A stretch of DNA of 64,000 nucleotides, from the NCBI RefSeq assembly GCF_016861975.1, contig NZ_BOMB01000021.1, forward strand, positions 186,001 to 250,000, given 5' to 3'. Below, one piece after another: positions 1-8,461 of this stretch; position 1 is the stretch's first letter, and the number at the start of each line of letters is the position of its first letter. The DNA comes from Actinocatenispora rupis (GTDB lineage: Bacteria > Actinomycetota > Actinomycetes > Mycobacteriales > Micromonosporaceae). Under the pieces are notes generated by a model. That model did not search any database. It had not been told where the DNA came from and saw only the letters and a list, made by a program, of their open reading frames with translations. Made by a program: the position numbers and the translations under genes.

Positions 1-513
1 ACCCTTGTACTCCGGCGCCTCGCCGCCGAAGCGTTCGGCGATCACGCCGAGCATCGGCTCCCGGTCGATGGAGTACGTGGCGCCGATGCCGGCGCGGCCG
101 AGACCGAGGAGTACCACGGCGATCGGCAGGCAGAACAGCACGGAACCGAAGACGTGGCCGACCTCCTGGAGCAGCAGGGCGGCGCTGGACGCGCCGAGGT
201 TCTTCATCTCCGGGCCGATGAGCAGGCCGAGCCGGGCCATGAACACGGCGATGACGGGGGCGACGAGGCCGGCGGCCGTACGCTGCGCGGGGATCGGCAG
301 CGGGCGGATCCGCTGCATGCTGACGACGGCGCCGAGGACGACCGCGTAGATGATCGGCAGCAGCCCGATCTGGCTGCGCCACAGGTGGACGGTGACGGGG
401 CCGATGGCCTGGCTGATCGCGGCGACCACCAGGGCGAGGCCGGTGACGAGCCAGAACCCGCCGGTACGGCGGAGCAGCGAGCGGGACTCGGTGGGGGCGA
501 CGGTCTGGGACAT
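1..513 (-). CDS. DUF3100-like multi-pass membrane protein (3' end outside window)
   Basis: The reading frame starts at ATG 513 and runs off the window edge after 171 codons. It has four clear hydrophobic segments, around residues 17-37, 50-67, 85-108 and 115-140, and a soluble stretch containing SIDREPMLGVIAERFGG, which I associate with DUF3100 membrane proteins. The molecular function of that family is not established. It lies 32 bp downstream of the amidohydrolase gene on the same strand, so the two are probably one transcript. This suggests a transporter-like partner for the compound the hydrolase acts on; that link is inference. The family call is from memory of the motif and could be wrong; the membrane topology is secure. 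Confidence 0.6.
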   Translation of the reverse strand, partial: MSQTVAPTESRSLLRRTGGFWLVTGLALVVAAISQAIGPVTVHLWRSQIGLLPIIYAVVLGAVVSMQRIRPLPIPAQRTAAGLVAPVIAVFMARLGLLIGPEMKNLGASSAALLLQEVGHVFGSVLFCLPIAVVLLGLGRAGIGATYSIDREPMLGVIAERFGGEAPEYKG

Positions 514-545
514 GGCTGCCTTCCGGGGGGTCGGGGGCGGCGGGG

Positions 546-1736
546 TCAGCTCGGCAGCGCGCCGTACCGCAGCCGCCCGCGGCAGACGACCGCGACGACG
601 GCGTCGGCGGTCAGGTCGGTGATCCGCTGCCACGGCCGGCCGCGGACGACGACGAGGTCGGCGGCGTACCCCTCGGCGAGGCGGCCGATCCGGTGGCCGA
701 GGCCGACCGCGGCGGCGGCGTGCGAGGTGGCGGCGGTGAGCGCCTGTTCGGCGGTGGCGCCGAGGATCCGGGTGAACGCCGCCAGTTCCGGGTACACCGA
801 GCCCCAGGGCAGCAGCGAACCGTTCGAGTCGGTGCCGAGCACGTACCGGACGCCGGCGGCGTGCGCGGCCCGCATCTTCCCGTCCCGGTCGGCGACGAGT
901 GCCTTGGCCTTCGCCCGGCTCTCCGCCGACGCCGGTACGGTCCCGTCCGCGATGCCGTCGTTGATGACGAGCGTGGGCGCGACGGTGATGCCGCGGGCGG
1001 CGATCGTCTCGGCCTGCGCGGCGGACAGCAGCGTGCCGTGCTCGATCGAGTCGACTCCGGCATCCAGCGCCGCCTGTACGGCCGGCTCGGTGTGCGCGTG
1101 CGCGGCGACCGGCAGGCTCAGCGCGTGCGCCTCGTCGACGATCGCGTCGAGTTCCGCGGCGGTGTAGTTGCGCCATTCGGCCCGGTCTCCGGACGACAGG
1201 ACGCCGCCGCCGGTCATCACCTTGATGCCGTCCATCCCGGCCCGGGCGTACCGGCGGACGAGGGCGCGGCAGGCGTCGGGGCCGTCCGCCGTCGGGGGCC
1301 GGTCCGCGACGTCCGGCGGGGTGAACAGGTCCTGGTGCCCCGCGGTCATGTTCACCACCCCGTACGCGAGCACGCGCGGTCCGGGCAGCAGGCCCGCGTC
1401 GTACACCCGGCGCAGGGCGACGGGCCGCTCGTCGGACGCCATGTCCCGCACGGTCGTCACGCCGTACCGGAGGAGGGCCTGGGCGTTGGCCGCGGCGTGC
1501 AGGGTCCGTTCGGCGGTGGTGGTGACCAGCGGCCACGTGCCGTACGTGTAGTCGCCGGGCTGCGCCGGCCCGGTCAGGTGGACGTGTGTGTCGATGAGTC
1601 CGGGTATGACGGCGAGGTCGGGGTGCCGGTCGACCGGCGCCGCCGCGACCGTGTCCAGGATGTCCGACTCCCAGCTCAGGTCGGCGACGCCGAGCTGCTC
1701 GGTGCCGTCCCAGACCGTGATCCCGTTCAACCGCAT
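546..1736 (-). CDS. Metal-dependent amidohydrolase family protein
   Basis: The 396-residue protein belongs to the amidohydrolase superfamily, in the branch resembling Xaa-Pro dipeptidase or imidazolonepropionase. The metal-binding HVH motif is at residues 51-53 after VIPGLIDT, a second site is HAHTEP, and GTDSNGSLLPWG carries the late catalytic Asp. The tail (ATSHAAAAVGL, GRLAEGYAADLVV) is typical of this superfamily. ATG 1736 was chosen because GGAGG lies 9 bp upstream; the open frame extends further without a ribosome site. It is divergent from the PucR gene and leads the DUF3100 gene. It probably hydrolyses a cyclic amide or N-acyl compound in the cytoplasm; the substrate cannot be read from the sequence. 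Confidence 0.85.
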   Translation of the reverse strand: MRLNGITVWDGTEQLGVADLSWESDILDTVAAAPVDRHPDLAVIPGLIDTHVHLTGPAQPGDYTYGTWPLVTTTAERTLHAAANAQALLRYGVTTVRDMASDERPVALRRVYDAGLLPGPRVLAYGVVNMTAGHQDLFTPPDVADRPPTADGPDACRALVRRYARAGMDGIKVMTGGGVLSSGDRAEWRNYTAAELDAIVDEAHALSLPVAAHAHTEPAVQAALDAGVDSIEHGTLLSAAQAETIAARGITVAPTLVINDGIADGTVPASAESRAKAKALVADRDGKMRAAHAAGVRYVLGTDSNGSLLPWGSVYPELAAFTRILGATAEQALTAATSHAAAAVGLGHRIGRLAEGYAADLVVVRGRPWQRITDLTADAVVAVVCRGRLRYGALPS

Positions 1737-1936
1737 CGCGAGAACGACCTCCGTGACCGTACGTATCGCCGAAGGGGTCGACCGACCCGGCGGCCCGACC
1801 TCGCGACGGGCGCAGCCGCCAGTAGACCACGAGGTCAGCGCGGTACGTGAGGCGCCAGGTCGACAAAGCTCCCGGGTCACTCCCGGCCGCGCTTTGTAGC
1901 ATCGTCCAACGCGGAGCGGTGCGACGGAGGTGCGCG

Positions 1937-3436
1937 ATGCGACTGGGTCAACTGGTGGAACTGCCCGCGCTGCGGCTGACGGTCGTCGAGCCCGGCGGCG
2001 GGCTCGGCCGGCGCGTCCGCTGGGTGTACACGACCGACCTGCGGGAACCGGCGCGGTACATGGCCGGCGGCGAGCTGGTGCTGACCAGCCTGGGCTGGCA
2101 CCGCGCGCCGGGCGACGCGGCCACCTTCGTACGGTCGCTGGTCCGGGCGCGCGCCGCGGGGCTGGTCGCCGGGCTCGCCGAACGCGACGGGATGCCGCCG
2201 GACCTGCTCGACGCCTGCCGTACCGAGGGGTTGGCGCTGCTGACCGTACCGGTCGAGATGTCGTTCAACTTCCTCTCCGAGACCGTCGTCCGGTTGCTGC
2301 TGGACGAACGGTCCCGGCTCGCCCGGTTCGCCGGATCCGTCGAGCCGGGCGGGACCGGCGCGCTCCGGGTCGTCGCCGACGCGGCCGGTGGCACCTGCGC
2401 CCACCTGTCCGCCGCCGGCGCCGTACGCGGGTGCTGGCCGGGTCCACTGCCGGCCCGGGTACGTGCCCGGGTGTGGCGGGCCGGCGTCGGTTCACCGGGC
2501 CTGCCCGTCACCGCCGACGGCCACACGGTGCTTCCGGTACTCGCGCACGACGTGGGCCGGCTGTCCGGTTACCTGGCCGTACCGGGGGAGCGGCGCGACT
2601 GGTCGGACGACCTGGCGCTGACGGTCGAGGCGGCCGTCGAGCACCTCGGCGCGACCGCCGGCAACCCGCCCGTCGCCCCGGCGTGGACCGACCACGTGCA
2701 CGCGCTCGCCACCGGGGCCGCGCCCGCCGGAGCCGCGCCCGGAGGAGCCACGCCCGCCGGAGCTACGCCCGCCGGAGCCGTGCCCGCCCGAACCACGCCG
2801 GACCGCCCGTCGACCGTCGTCGTACTCAAGGCGGGGCTGACCGGGCCGCCGCCCGGCGTGCTGCGGCAGATCCTCGCCGAGACGCCCGGCGGCGCCGGCC
2901 TGGTGGACGGCCCCGACGGCACGGTCCTCGGGTACCTGCCGGGTCCGGCCGACGCGGTCCGCGCGCACCTGGACTGGTACGGCACGGCACTCGACGGCGG
3001 TGACCGGCTGCGGGTCGGCCTCAGCGAACCGGTACCGGTCGGGCCGGCGCTCGCCGACGCGCTGGCCGCCGCGACCGCCGCGTACGACTGGGCCGCCCGC
3101 GGTCCGCGCCCGCTCGCCGTGGTCGCCGAGTCGGCGGTCGGCACCCGCGAGTTCCTGCTCTCCCTGGTACCGCCGCGGGCCCGCGACGCGCACCGGGCCC
3201 GCCTGGTCGACCCCCTGGTACGGCACGACGAGCGGCACGGCAGCCAGCTGCTCGCCACCGTCGAGGTGTTCCTCGACTCGTCGGGGTCGTGGAAGCGGAC
3301 CGCGGCGACGCTGCACGTGCACGTCAACACCGTCCGGTACCGGCTGCGGCAGGCGGAGCGGCTGATCGGCCGCTCGCTGCGTACCGAGCGGGACCGCCTG
3401 GACCTGCACCTCGCGCTCGAACTGCGCGACACCTGA
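1937..3436 (+). CDS. PucR family transcriptional regulator
   Basis: A 499-residue protein. The N-terminal 150 residues match the PucR ligand-sensing domain (MRLGQLVELPALRLTVVEPG, GELVLTSLGWH). A GGDEF-like central region follows, and the C-terminal helix-turn-helix is VHVNTVRYRLRQAERLIG near residues 460-480. ATG 1937 has GGAGG 6 bp upstream. An Ala/Gly/Pro linker around residues 260-285 is encoded by tandem imperfect 15-bp repeats. PucR proteins control purine, amino-acid or nitrogen catabolism. Its divergence from the amidohydrolase/DUF3100 pair across 200 bp suggests it controls them and senses the substrate; this is inferred from position. Confidence 0.9.
   Translation: MRLGQLVELPALRLTVVEPGGGLGRRVRWVYTTDLREPARYMAGGELVLTSLGWHRAPGDAATFVRSLVRARAAGLVAGLAERDGMPPDLLDACRTEGLALLTVPVEMSFNFLSETVVRLLLDERSRLARFAGSVEPGGTGALRVVADAAGGTCAHLSAAGAVRGCWPGPLPARVRARVWRAGVGSPGLPVTADGHTVLPVLAHDVGRLSGYLAVPGERRDWSDDLALTVEAAVEHLGATAGNPPVAPAWTDHVHALATGAAPAGAAPGGATPAGATPAGAVPARTTPDRPSTVVVLKAGLTGPPPGVLRQILAETPGGAGLVDGPDGTVLGYLPGPADAVRAHLDWYGTALDGGDRLRVGLSEPVPVGPALADALAAATAAYDWAARGPRPLAVVAESAVGTREFLLSLVPPRARDAHRARLVDPLVRHDERHGSQLLATVEVFLDSSGSWKRTAATLHVHVNTVRYRLRQAERLIGRSLRTERDRLDLHLALELRDT
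2712..2796 (+). repeat. Imperfect 15-bp tandem repeat inside the PucR gene
   Basis: Units of the type GCCGGAGCC(G/A)CGCCC recur about five times in frame and encode an Ala-Pro-Gly-Ala linker between the sensory and central domains. The unit length is a multiple of three, so copy-number change would alter linker length without breaking the frame. Confidence 0.7.
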
Positions 3437-3560
3437 CCGGTCCGGGCCGTACCGGGAGGGCGGTCATCGGCCGTTCGGGCAGGGTTGCCGCGGAACCCGT
3501 TGACAGCGCCGCCCGGCGGGCCGACGGTGTGCACGTTCGAGGCACGACAGGGGGGCGACC

Positions 3561-3869
3561 ATGAAGTTCGTGCAGATGATCGAGTTCACCAGCGAACACG
3601 CCGACGAGATGGTCGAGCTGGACAAGAAGTGGTCGGAACGCGCCGGTGACGACGCCCGCGCCACGCATTCGATGCTCGTCCGGGACCGGGACCGCAAGGA
3701 CCACTACTACGCGATCGTCGAGTTCCCGTCGTACGAGGACGCGATGGTGAACAACGACCTGCCGGCGACGCAGGAGTTCGCGGCGGAGTTCCGGAAGCTG
3801 TCGAGCGGGGATCCGCACTTCGTCAACACCGACGTGCTCGACGAGCAGACCAACCCGCACCACGCCTGA
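3561..3869 (+). CDS. Small hypothetical protein, possible dimeric alpha-beta barrel
   Basis: A 102-residue soluble, acidic protein starting MKFVQMIEF, with an AGGGGGG ribosome site just upstream. The alternation of short strands (KFVQMIEF, HYYAIVEF) with helices (HADEMVELDKKW, EFAAEFRKL) and the phrase YAIVEFPSYEDAM resembles the ferredoxin-like fold of antibiotic-biosynthesis-monooxygenase or EthD-like proteins. I see no catalytic signature. A TTGACA hexamer lies at 3500-3505, but no convincing -10 box follows. It probably stands alone as a single-gene transcript. Function unknown. Confidence 0.75.
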   Translation: MKFVQMIEFTSEHADEMVELDKKWSERAGDDARATHSMLVRDRDRKDHYYAIVEFPSYEDAMVNNDLPATQEFAAEFRKLSSGDPHFVNTDVLDEQTNPHHA

Positions 3870-3929
3870 CGGCGACCCGCCCCGCACCGCACGCAGTCCG
3901 TACGCGCGGTCGGAACGCCGTGTCCCCGG

Positions 3930-5060
3930 TCAGCGTCCGACGGGGACGGCGGCGCCGCGGGAGCGGACCGCGGCCATGATCCGGTCGTACTCCCGCTGGT
4001 AGGTGGCGTCGCGGTGGGCGGCGAGCGCGGCGGGCAGGTCGACGAGGCGGATCTTCGGCGCGATGTCCACCCAGGTGGGCACCGCGTCGACGTGCGTGGC
4101 GCGCCAGTGGCCGGGCGCCGTCTCGGTGAACGTCACCCGCGGCATGACGCCCTCGCGGCTCGCCGCGACCGGGTCCGCGTGCCGGGCGATCTCGTTGCCC
4201 ATCCCGTACACGACCCACTTGTCGCCGATCTTCTCGAACGGCTGCACCACGTGCGCGTGGCAGCCGAGGATGAGGTCCACGTCGGGCGAGGCGAGCAGCG
4301 TCTTCGCCTGCGCCACCTGGAGATCCGTCGGCGCCTGCTGGTACTCGGTGCCCCAGTGCAGGGACAGTACGACGATCTGCGCGCCGGCCCGCCGGGCGGC
4401 GTGTGCCGCGGCCAGGATCCGGTGCGCGTCGGTGATGTTGACCAGCCACGGTTGCCCGGACGGCAGCGACAGCCCCGAGTTCAGCCCGAACGTGTACGCC
4501 ACGTCGGCGACCTTCACCCCGTGTACGTCGACCAGGTCGGGGCGGGCGGCCTCGGCCGCGGACCGGGCCGTACCGTCGTGCCGCAGGCCCACCTTGTCCA
4601 AAGTGGACAGTGTGCTGCGCACCCCGGCGGCGCCCTGGTCGTACGAGTGGTTCGAGGCGGTGGAGCAGTCGTCGAACCCGGTGTCCCGGACCGCGGTGGC
4701 GACCTGCGGCGGCGCGGCGAACCGCGGCCAGCCCACCGGGTGCGCGCCCGGCGCGGCGAGCGGCGTCTCCAGGTGGCACACGGCCAGATCCGCCTTCGAC
4801 ACCACCGGTTTCACGCCCGCGAAGATCGGCCCGAAGTCCATCCCGGTACGCCCCTCGGCCCGCGCGTCGGCCTGCGCCTGCCGCCACACCGGCGGATGTA
4901 CGAGCACGTCGCCCGCGCCCAGCACGGTCACCGTACGCGGGCCGCTCGCGGACGGCGACGCGGCCGACGCGTGCGGGCGCGGCTGCGCGGCGGACGGCGT
5001 ACACGCGGCGGCGGCGAGGCAGGTCGCGAGTACCGCGAGGACCTTGGCGGCGGGCGACAT
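3930..5060 (-). CDS. CapA family (PGA_cap) surface lipoprotein
   Basis: The 376-residue protein begins with a lipoprotein signal peptide, ending in the lipobox LAAAAC with Cys20 as the predicted lipidated residue. A Pro/Ala/Ser-rich spacer follows, then a CapA metallophosphoesterase-like domain. Motifs include GAGDVLVHPP after the spacer, CHLETPLA, ASNHSYDQG, LHWGTEYQ and GCHAHVVQP, which supply the His/Asp/Asn ligands of the fold. CapA-type proteins are linked to poly-gamma-glutamate or capsule biosynthesis, but most actinobacterial members have no proven substrate. It should sit on the outer face of the membrane. The slipin gene lies 25 bp upstream on the same strand, so co-transcription is plausible. 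Confidence 0.88.
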   Translation of the reverse strand: MSPAAKVLAVLATCLAAAACTPSAAQPRPHASAASPSASGPRTVTVLGAGDVLVHPPVWRQAQADARAEGRTGMDFGPIFAGVKPVVSKADLAVCHLETPLAAPGAHPVGWPRFAAPPQVATAVRDTGFDDCSTASNHSYDQGAAGVRSTLSTLDKVGLRHDGTARSAAEAARPDLVDVHGVKVADVAYTFGLNSGLSLPSGQPWLVNITDAHRILAAAHAARRAGAQIVVLSLHWGTEYQQAPTDLQVAQAKTLLASPDVDLILGCHAHVVQPFEKIGDKWVVYGMGNEIARHADPVAASREGVMPRVTFTETAPGHWRATHVDAVPTWVDIAPKIRLVDLPAALAAHRDATYQREYDRIMAAVRSRGAAVPVGR

Positions 5061-5085
5061 CCCGTCACCCTAGCCGCGGGCGGGG

Positions 5086-5901
5086 TCAGGATCCGGTCTT
5101 TCGGGGCAGCGCGTCGCGCAGCGGTGCGGGCAGGCGTTCGCGGTCCGCGGCGGGCAGCTTCTCCACGAACCGCAGCAGTTCCACCGGGAACGGCAGGACC
5201 AGCGTCGAGTTCTTCTCGGCGGCGACCTCGACCACGGTCTCCAGCAGGCGCAGCTGGAGCGCGCCGGGGGTGTCCGCCATCCGGCCGGCGGCCAGCGACA
5301 GCTTCTCCGACGCCTGCAACTCGCCGTCCGCGGAGATGACGCGGGCGCGGCGTTCGCGTTCGGCCTCGGCCTGGCGCGACATCGAACGCTTCATCGTCTC
5401 CGGCAGCGCCACGTCCTTGATCTCGACCCGGTCGATGTGGATGCCCCAGTTCAGTGCCGGGTTGTCGATCATGACCTCCAGGCCCTGGTTGAGCTTCTCC
5501 CGGTTGGACAGCAGGTCGTCCAGGTCGCTCTTGCCGATGATCGACCGCAGCGACGTCTGCGCCACCTGGGCCACGGCGAAGTCGTAGTCCTGCACGTTGA
5601 CGATCGCGCGTGCCGGGTCCAGGACGTTGAAGTACACGACCGCGTCGACCCGTACGGTCACGTTGTCACGCGTGATGCCCTCCTGCGCCGGTACGGGCAT
5701 CGTGACGATCTGCATGTTGACCTTGCGGAGCCGGTCCACGACCGGGGTGATCATCGCCAGCCCCGGCCCGCGCACCCCGGAACGCAACCGCCCGAAGCGG
5801 AAGACCAGACCCCGCTCGTACTGTTTGATGATGCGGGCGCTGGTGGCCAGCCACAGGCCGGCGACGCCGAGCGCCGCGATCACGATGTCGACGACAACCA
5901 T
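5086..5901 (-). CDS. Slipin / SPFH-domain (stomatin-like) membrane protein
   Basis: A 271-residue protein with one N-terminal membrane segment (residues 3-20, IVIAALGVAGLWLATSA) followed directly by the SPFH/Band 7 domain: QYERGLVFRFGRL, GPGLAMITPVVD, VTVRVDAVVYFNV and NWGIHIDRVEIKDVALPE. A charged helix rich in Ala, Glu and Arg (around residues 170-200) is the usual coiled-coil oligomerisation region. Length and order match prokaryotic slipins, which scaffold membrane microdomains. Slipins are often paired with an NfeD-type gene; none is seen here. ATG 5901 has GAGGAG 6 bp upstream. Confidence 0.92.
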   Translation of the reverse strand: MVVVDIVIAALGVAGLWLATSARIIKQYERGLVFRFGRLRSGVRGPGLAMITPVVDRLRKVNMQIVTMPVPAQEGITRDNVTVRVDAVVYFNVLDPARAIVNVQDYDFAVAQVAQTSLRSIIGKSDLDDLLSNREKLNQGLEVMIDNPALNWGIHIDRVEIKDVALPETMKRSMSRQAEAERERRARVISADGELQASEKLSLAAGRMADTPGALQLRLLETVVEVAAEKNSTLVLPFPVELLRFVEKLPAADRERLPAPLRDALPRKTGS

Positions 5902-5962
5902 GCCGCGCTCCTCGCGCGTGACCCTCTGTACGGATCGTAACGCGATCGGGGCGCGGTGGCGG

Positions 5963-6259
5963 CTACCGAGGCTGGAAGGCCGAGACGCCGGCGCGCAGCT
6001 CCTCGGCGTTCATCACCGGGGTCAGCTCCACCCTGGCCCGCATGGCGACCCACATCGGTTCCACCACCGACACGATCTGCGCCGGGTCGTCCAGGTCGAA
6101 GACCAGGACCCCGCCGCGGCTGCCCTCGGACGGGAAGAAGTACGCCGCCTCCGGCTTGAGCATCTCCAGCATCTGGTCGAGGCCCTTGAGCATCTCGCCC
6201 GTCCGGATCAGTTCGTTGCCGGCCTCGGTGTCGATCTCGAAGCGCGCCATCATGCGCAT
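5963..6259 (-). CDS. Small conserved hypothetical protein (about 98 aa)
   Basis: A short soluble protein beginning MRMMARFEIDTEAGNELI, with a DUF3303-like alternation of strands and helices. Conserved-looking parts are MLKGLDQMLEML, AAYFFPSEGSRGG and VFDLDDPAQIVSVVEPMW. Three in-frame ATG codons lie at 6259, 6253 and 6250. I chose 6259 because GGAAGG lies 11 bp upstream, but the others are possible. It is divergent from the conservon, with about 270 bp between. No catalytic signature; function unknown. Confidence 0.65.
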   Translation of the reverse strand: MRMMARFEIDTEAGNELIRTGEMLKGLDQMLEMLKPEAAYFFPSEGSRGGVLVFDLDDPAQIVSVVEPMWVAMRARVELTPVMNAEELRAGVSAFQPR

Positions 6260-6427
6260 GGCACCCACCGCCTTCCACGATGGCGCCATCGTCCCGCCGC
6301 CGGGTACGGGCGGAACACCGGCTGTCCGGGCCGTCGCGGGCGCTGATCGGTCCCCGGCCGGTGGGCCCGCCGGGCCGGCAGCCTGCCGGGCCTGTCCCGA
6401 CAGCGCAACGCCGTACACCCCCGCTCG

Positions 6428-6456
6428 TTGAGGTTTCGCGCCCGCAATGATTAACT
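6428..6456 (+). promoter_or_regulatory. Candidate promoter of the conservon operon
   Basis: TTGAGG at 6428-6433 and TTAACT at 6451-6456 are separated by 17 bp, resembling a housekeeping sigma promoter in an otherwise very GC-rich stretch. It lies about 70 bp before the histidine kinase start. Only the hexamers and spacing support it. Confidence 0.4.
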
Positions 6457-6525
6457 GACGCCCCGTGTCCGTCATCGTGGACAATCCGACGACGGAACGG
6501 GATTTGCTGTCGAATGAGGAGATCC

Positions 6526-7659
6526 ATGCGGCGCGAACGGCGCACGATGCTCGGCGGTACGCGTCGGCGGCTGGCCCGGTGGCTGGATCCGACCGCCCCG
6601 ACGGTGGACGACCCGGCGGCACTCCGGCCCGTCGCCCCGCCGCCGACCCGGCACCCGGTGCCGGTCGGTGGCCGCGGCCCGGCCGACGACGCCGCGCGGC
6701 AGTGGTCCGGCGTACTCGAACAGTTGTCGCTGCGGATCCTGTCCGCGGTCTACCAGACGGCCGGTCAGCTTGAGTCGATGGAGCACGACGAGCAGGACCC
6801 GGCGCGGCTCGACCGGCTGTACCGGGTCGACCACGCGGTCACCCGGATCCGCCGGCACGCCGAGAACATGCAGGTGCTGGCCGGCCGCCCGGTCGAGGAC
6901 GCGGACCGGCAGGTCACCGGCCTGCTCGACGTGATCCGGGCGGCGGCCTCCGCGATCGACCAGTACGACCGGGTGCAGCTCGGGCGGATCGCCGACCTCG
7001 CCGTGGTGGAGTTCGCCGCGGACGACGCGATGCGGGTCGTCACCGAGCTGCTCGACAACGCCACCCGGTACTCGCCGCCCAACACGCCGGTCACCGTGTC
7101 CGCGCACCTGACCGAGCAGGGCAGCGTACTGGTCCGGATCGAGGACACCGGTCTCGGCGTACGGCCGGCGGATCTGGCCGCGTTGAACGCGCTGCTGTCC
7201 GGTGAGCTGCCGGGCCGGCCGGACACCGGGCGGCTCGGCCTGCCCGTCGTCGCCCGGCTCGCCGCCGCGCACCACCTGCGGGTCAGCCTGACCGCCCGGC
7301 AGAGTGGCGGTACGACGGCGACCGTGCTGCTGCCGTCCGCGCTGCTGTGCGAGATCCCCTCCGCGGCGGCGCCGCCGCACGCCGCGCCGTCCGCGTCCGA
7401 CCGCCCGCATCTGGTACGGGTCGCGGACGCGCCGGCGGCCCCGCCCGGTGACGTGTGGCCGCACGAACGCGAGGCGCCGCGGGCCGCACCCGTACTGCCG
7501 CGCCGGGTCAAGGCGAGCCTGCGCGGTACGCCACCGGCGGACGAGACGGTCGAGGTGCCCGCGCTGCCGGTACCGGCGGACCGGCGGCCGTGGCACGAGG
7601 ACGTGGCGGCGTTCGCCGCCGGGGCCGAGGACGAACAACGCCACGAAGGGCAGGCGTGA
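6526..7659 (+). CDS. cvnA: Conservon sensor-like histidine kinase (short CvnA type)
   Basis: The 377-residue protein carries the conservon-kinase H region (YRVDHAVTRIRRHAENMQVLAGR) near residues 95-120. A GHKL ATPase domain follows, with N box NATRYSPP, G1 box EDTGLGV and G2 box GRLGLPVVARLAAAH. The C-terminal 120 residues are low-complexity and Pro/Arg-rich. Full-length CvnA proteins normally have membrane segments and an extracellular nitrate-sensor-like region of several hundred residues. None is present here, so this is a cytosolic, sensor-less form. ATG 6526 is preferred over ATG 6514 because GAGGAG precedes it. The gene abuts the roadblock gene (TGA then ATG with no gap). Confidence 0.9.
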   Translation: MRRERRTMLGGTRRRLARWLDPTAPTVDDPAALRPVAPPPTRHPVPVGGRGPADDAARQWSGVLEQLSLRILSAVYQTAGQLESMEHDEQDPARLDRLYRVDHAVTRIRRHAENMQVLAGRPVEDADRQVTGLLDVIRAAASAIDQYDRVQLGRIADLAVVEFAADDAMRVVTELLDNATRYSPPNTPVTVSAHLTEQGSVLVRIEDTGLGVRPADLAALNALLSGELPGRPDTGRLGLPVVARLAAAHHLRVSLTARQSGGTTATVLLPSALLCEIPSAAAPPHAAPSASDRPHLVRVADAPAAPPGDVWPHEREAPRAAPVLPRRVKASLRGTPPADETVEVPALPVPADRRPWHEDVAAFAAGAEDEQRHEGQA

Positions 7660-8082
7660 ATGAGCACATCCGCCGACAAGGCGAGCACCCCGGCCGACTT
7701 CGAGTGGCTGGTCAACCAGTTCACCGGGGAGGTGCCGGGTGTCCTGCACGCGCTGATCGTGTCGCTGGACGGGTTGCAGCTCGTCTCGTCCCGGTCGCTG
7801 TCGCGGGATCTCGGTGACCAGATGGCGGCGCTGACCGCCGGGTTGCTGTCGATGGCGGACCGTACGGCGGCGCTGCTGTCGCTCGGCGACTCGGAGTACA
7901 TCACGATCCGGTTGCCGCGCGGGCATCTGCTGTTCATGCGGGTGAGCGAGTCGGCCGGGCTGGCGGTGGTCGCGGACGCGAGCTGTGACCTACGGGTGGT
8001 GGCGTACCAGATGACGCAGTTCGTGGGCAGCGTCGGGCACGTGCTCACGCCGGACGTACGCACCGGCGTCTCGGCACGGTAG
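7660..8082 (+). CDS. cvnB: Roadblock/LC7 domain protein (CvnB)
   Basis: A 140-residue protein with the Roadblock/LC7 fold: DFEWLVNQFTGEVPGVLHALIVSLDGLQL, then DQMAALTAGLLSMADR and YITIRLPRGHLLFM. Such proteins act as partners or activators of small Ras-like GTPases, and CvnB is proposed to bind the conservon GTPase. It begins at the base following the kinase stop codon and is followed by the DUF742 gene, the fixed conservon order. Confidence 0.95.
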   Translation: MSTSADKASTPADFEWLVNQFTGEVPGVLHALIVSLDGLQLVSSRSLSRDLGDQMAALTAGLLSMADRTAALLSLGDSEYITIRLPRGHLLFMRVSESAGLAVVADASCDLRVVAYQMTQFVGSVGHVLTPDVRTGVSAR

Positions 8083-8109
8083 TTGGACCGGCAAGGGATC
8101 GAGGGAGTC

Positions 8110-8451
8110 GTGGCGACGCACTGGAAGGTCCGGCCGTACCTGCTGACCGGCGGGCGGACGCACGTGAGGCACCGGCTGCTCGTGCACACGCTGGTCTCCG
8201 TGCCGTACTACGACGCGGCGTTCGCCGGCGGCCTGCTGCCCGAGGCCCGCGGCCTGTACGAGCAGGCCAGGGTGACGCGGTCGGTGGCCGAGCTGTCCGC
8301 GTCGTGCGGGGTGTCGCTCGGGGTGACCCGGGTGATCCTCGGCGACCTGGCGGCGAGCGACCGGGTGCGCATCCACCCCGAGACGTACGACTCGCCGTAC
8401 GACCGCAACCTGCTGGAGAGGGTCCGTGACGGCCTGCTCCGGCTCGCCTGA
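8110..8451 (+). CDS. cvnC: DUF742 protein (CvnC)
   Basis: A 113-residue protein with the DUF742 signature VRPYLLTGGRT at the N-terminus and a C-terminal winged-helix-like half (SVAELSASCGVSLGVTRVILGDLAASDRV). DUF742 proteins are the third component of conservons, with no proven biochemical role. I chose GTG 8110, which is preceded by GAGGGA. A TTG start at 8083, immediately after the upstream stop, would add nine residues. Its 3' end lies 10 bp before the preferred GTPase start. Confidence 0.9.
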   Translation: MATHWKVRPYLLTGGRTHVRHRLLVHTLVSVPYYDAAFAGGLLPEARGLYEQARVTRSVAELSASCGVSLGVTRVILGDLAASDRVRIHPETYDSPYDRNLLERVRDGLLRLA

Positions 8452-8461
8452 AGGGGAAACG

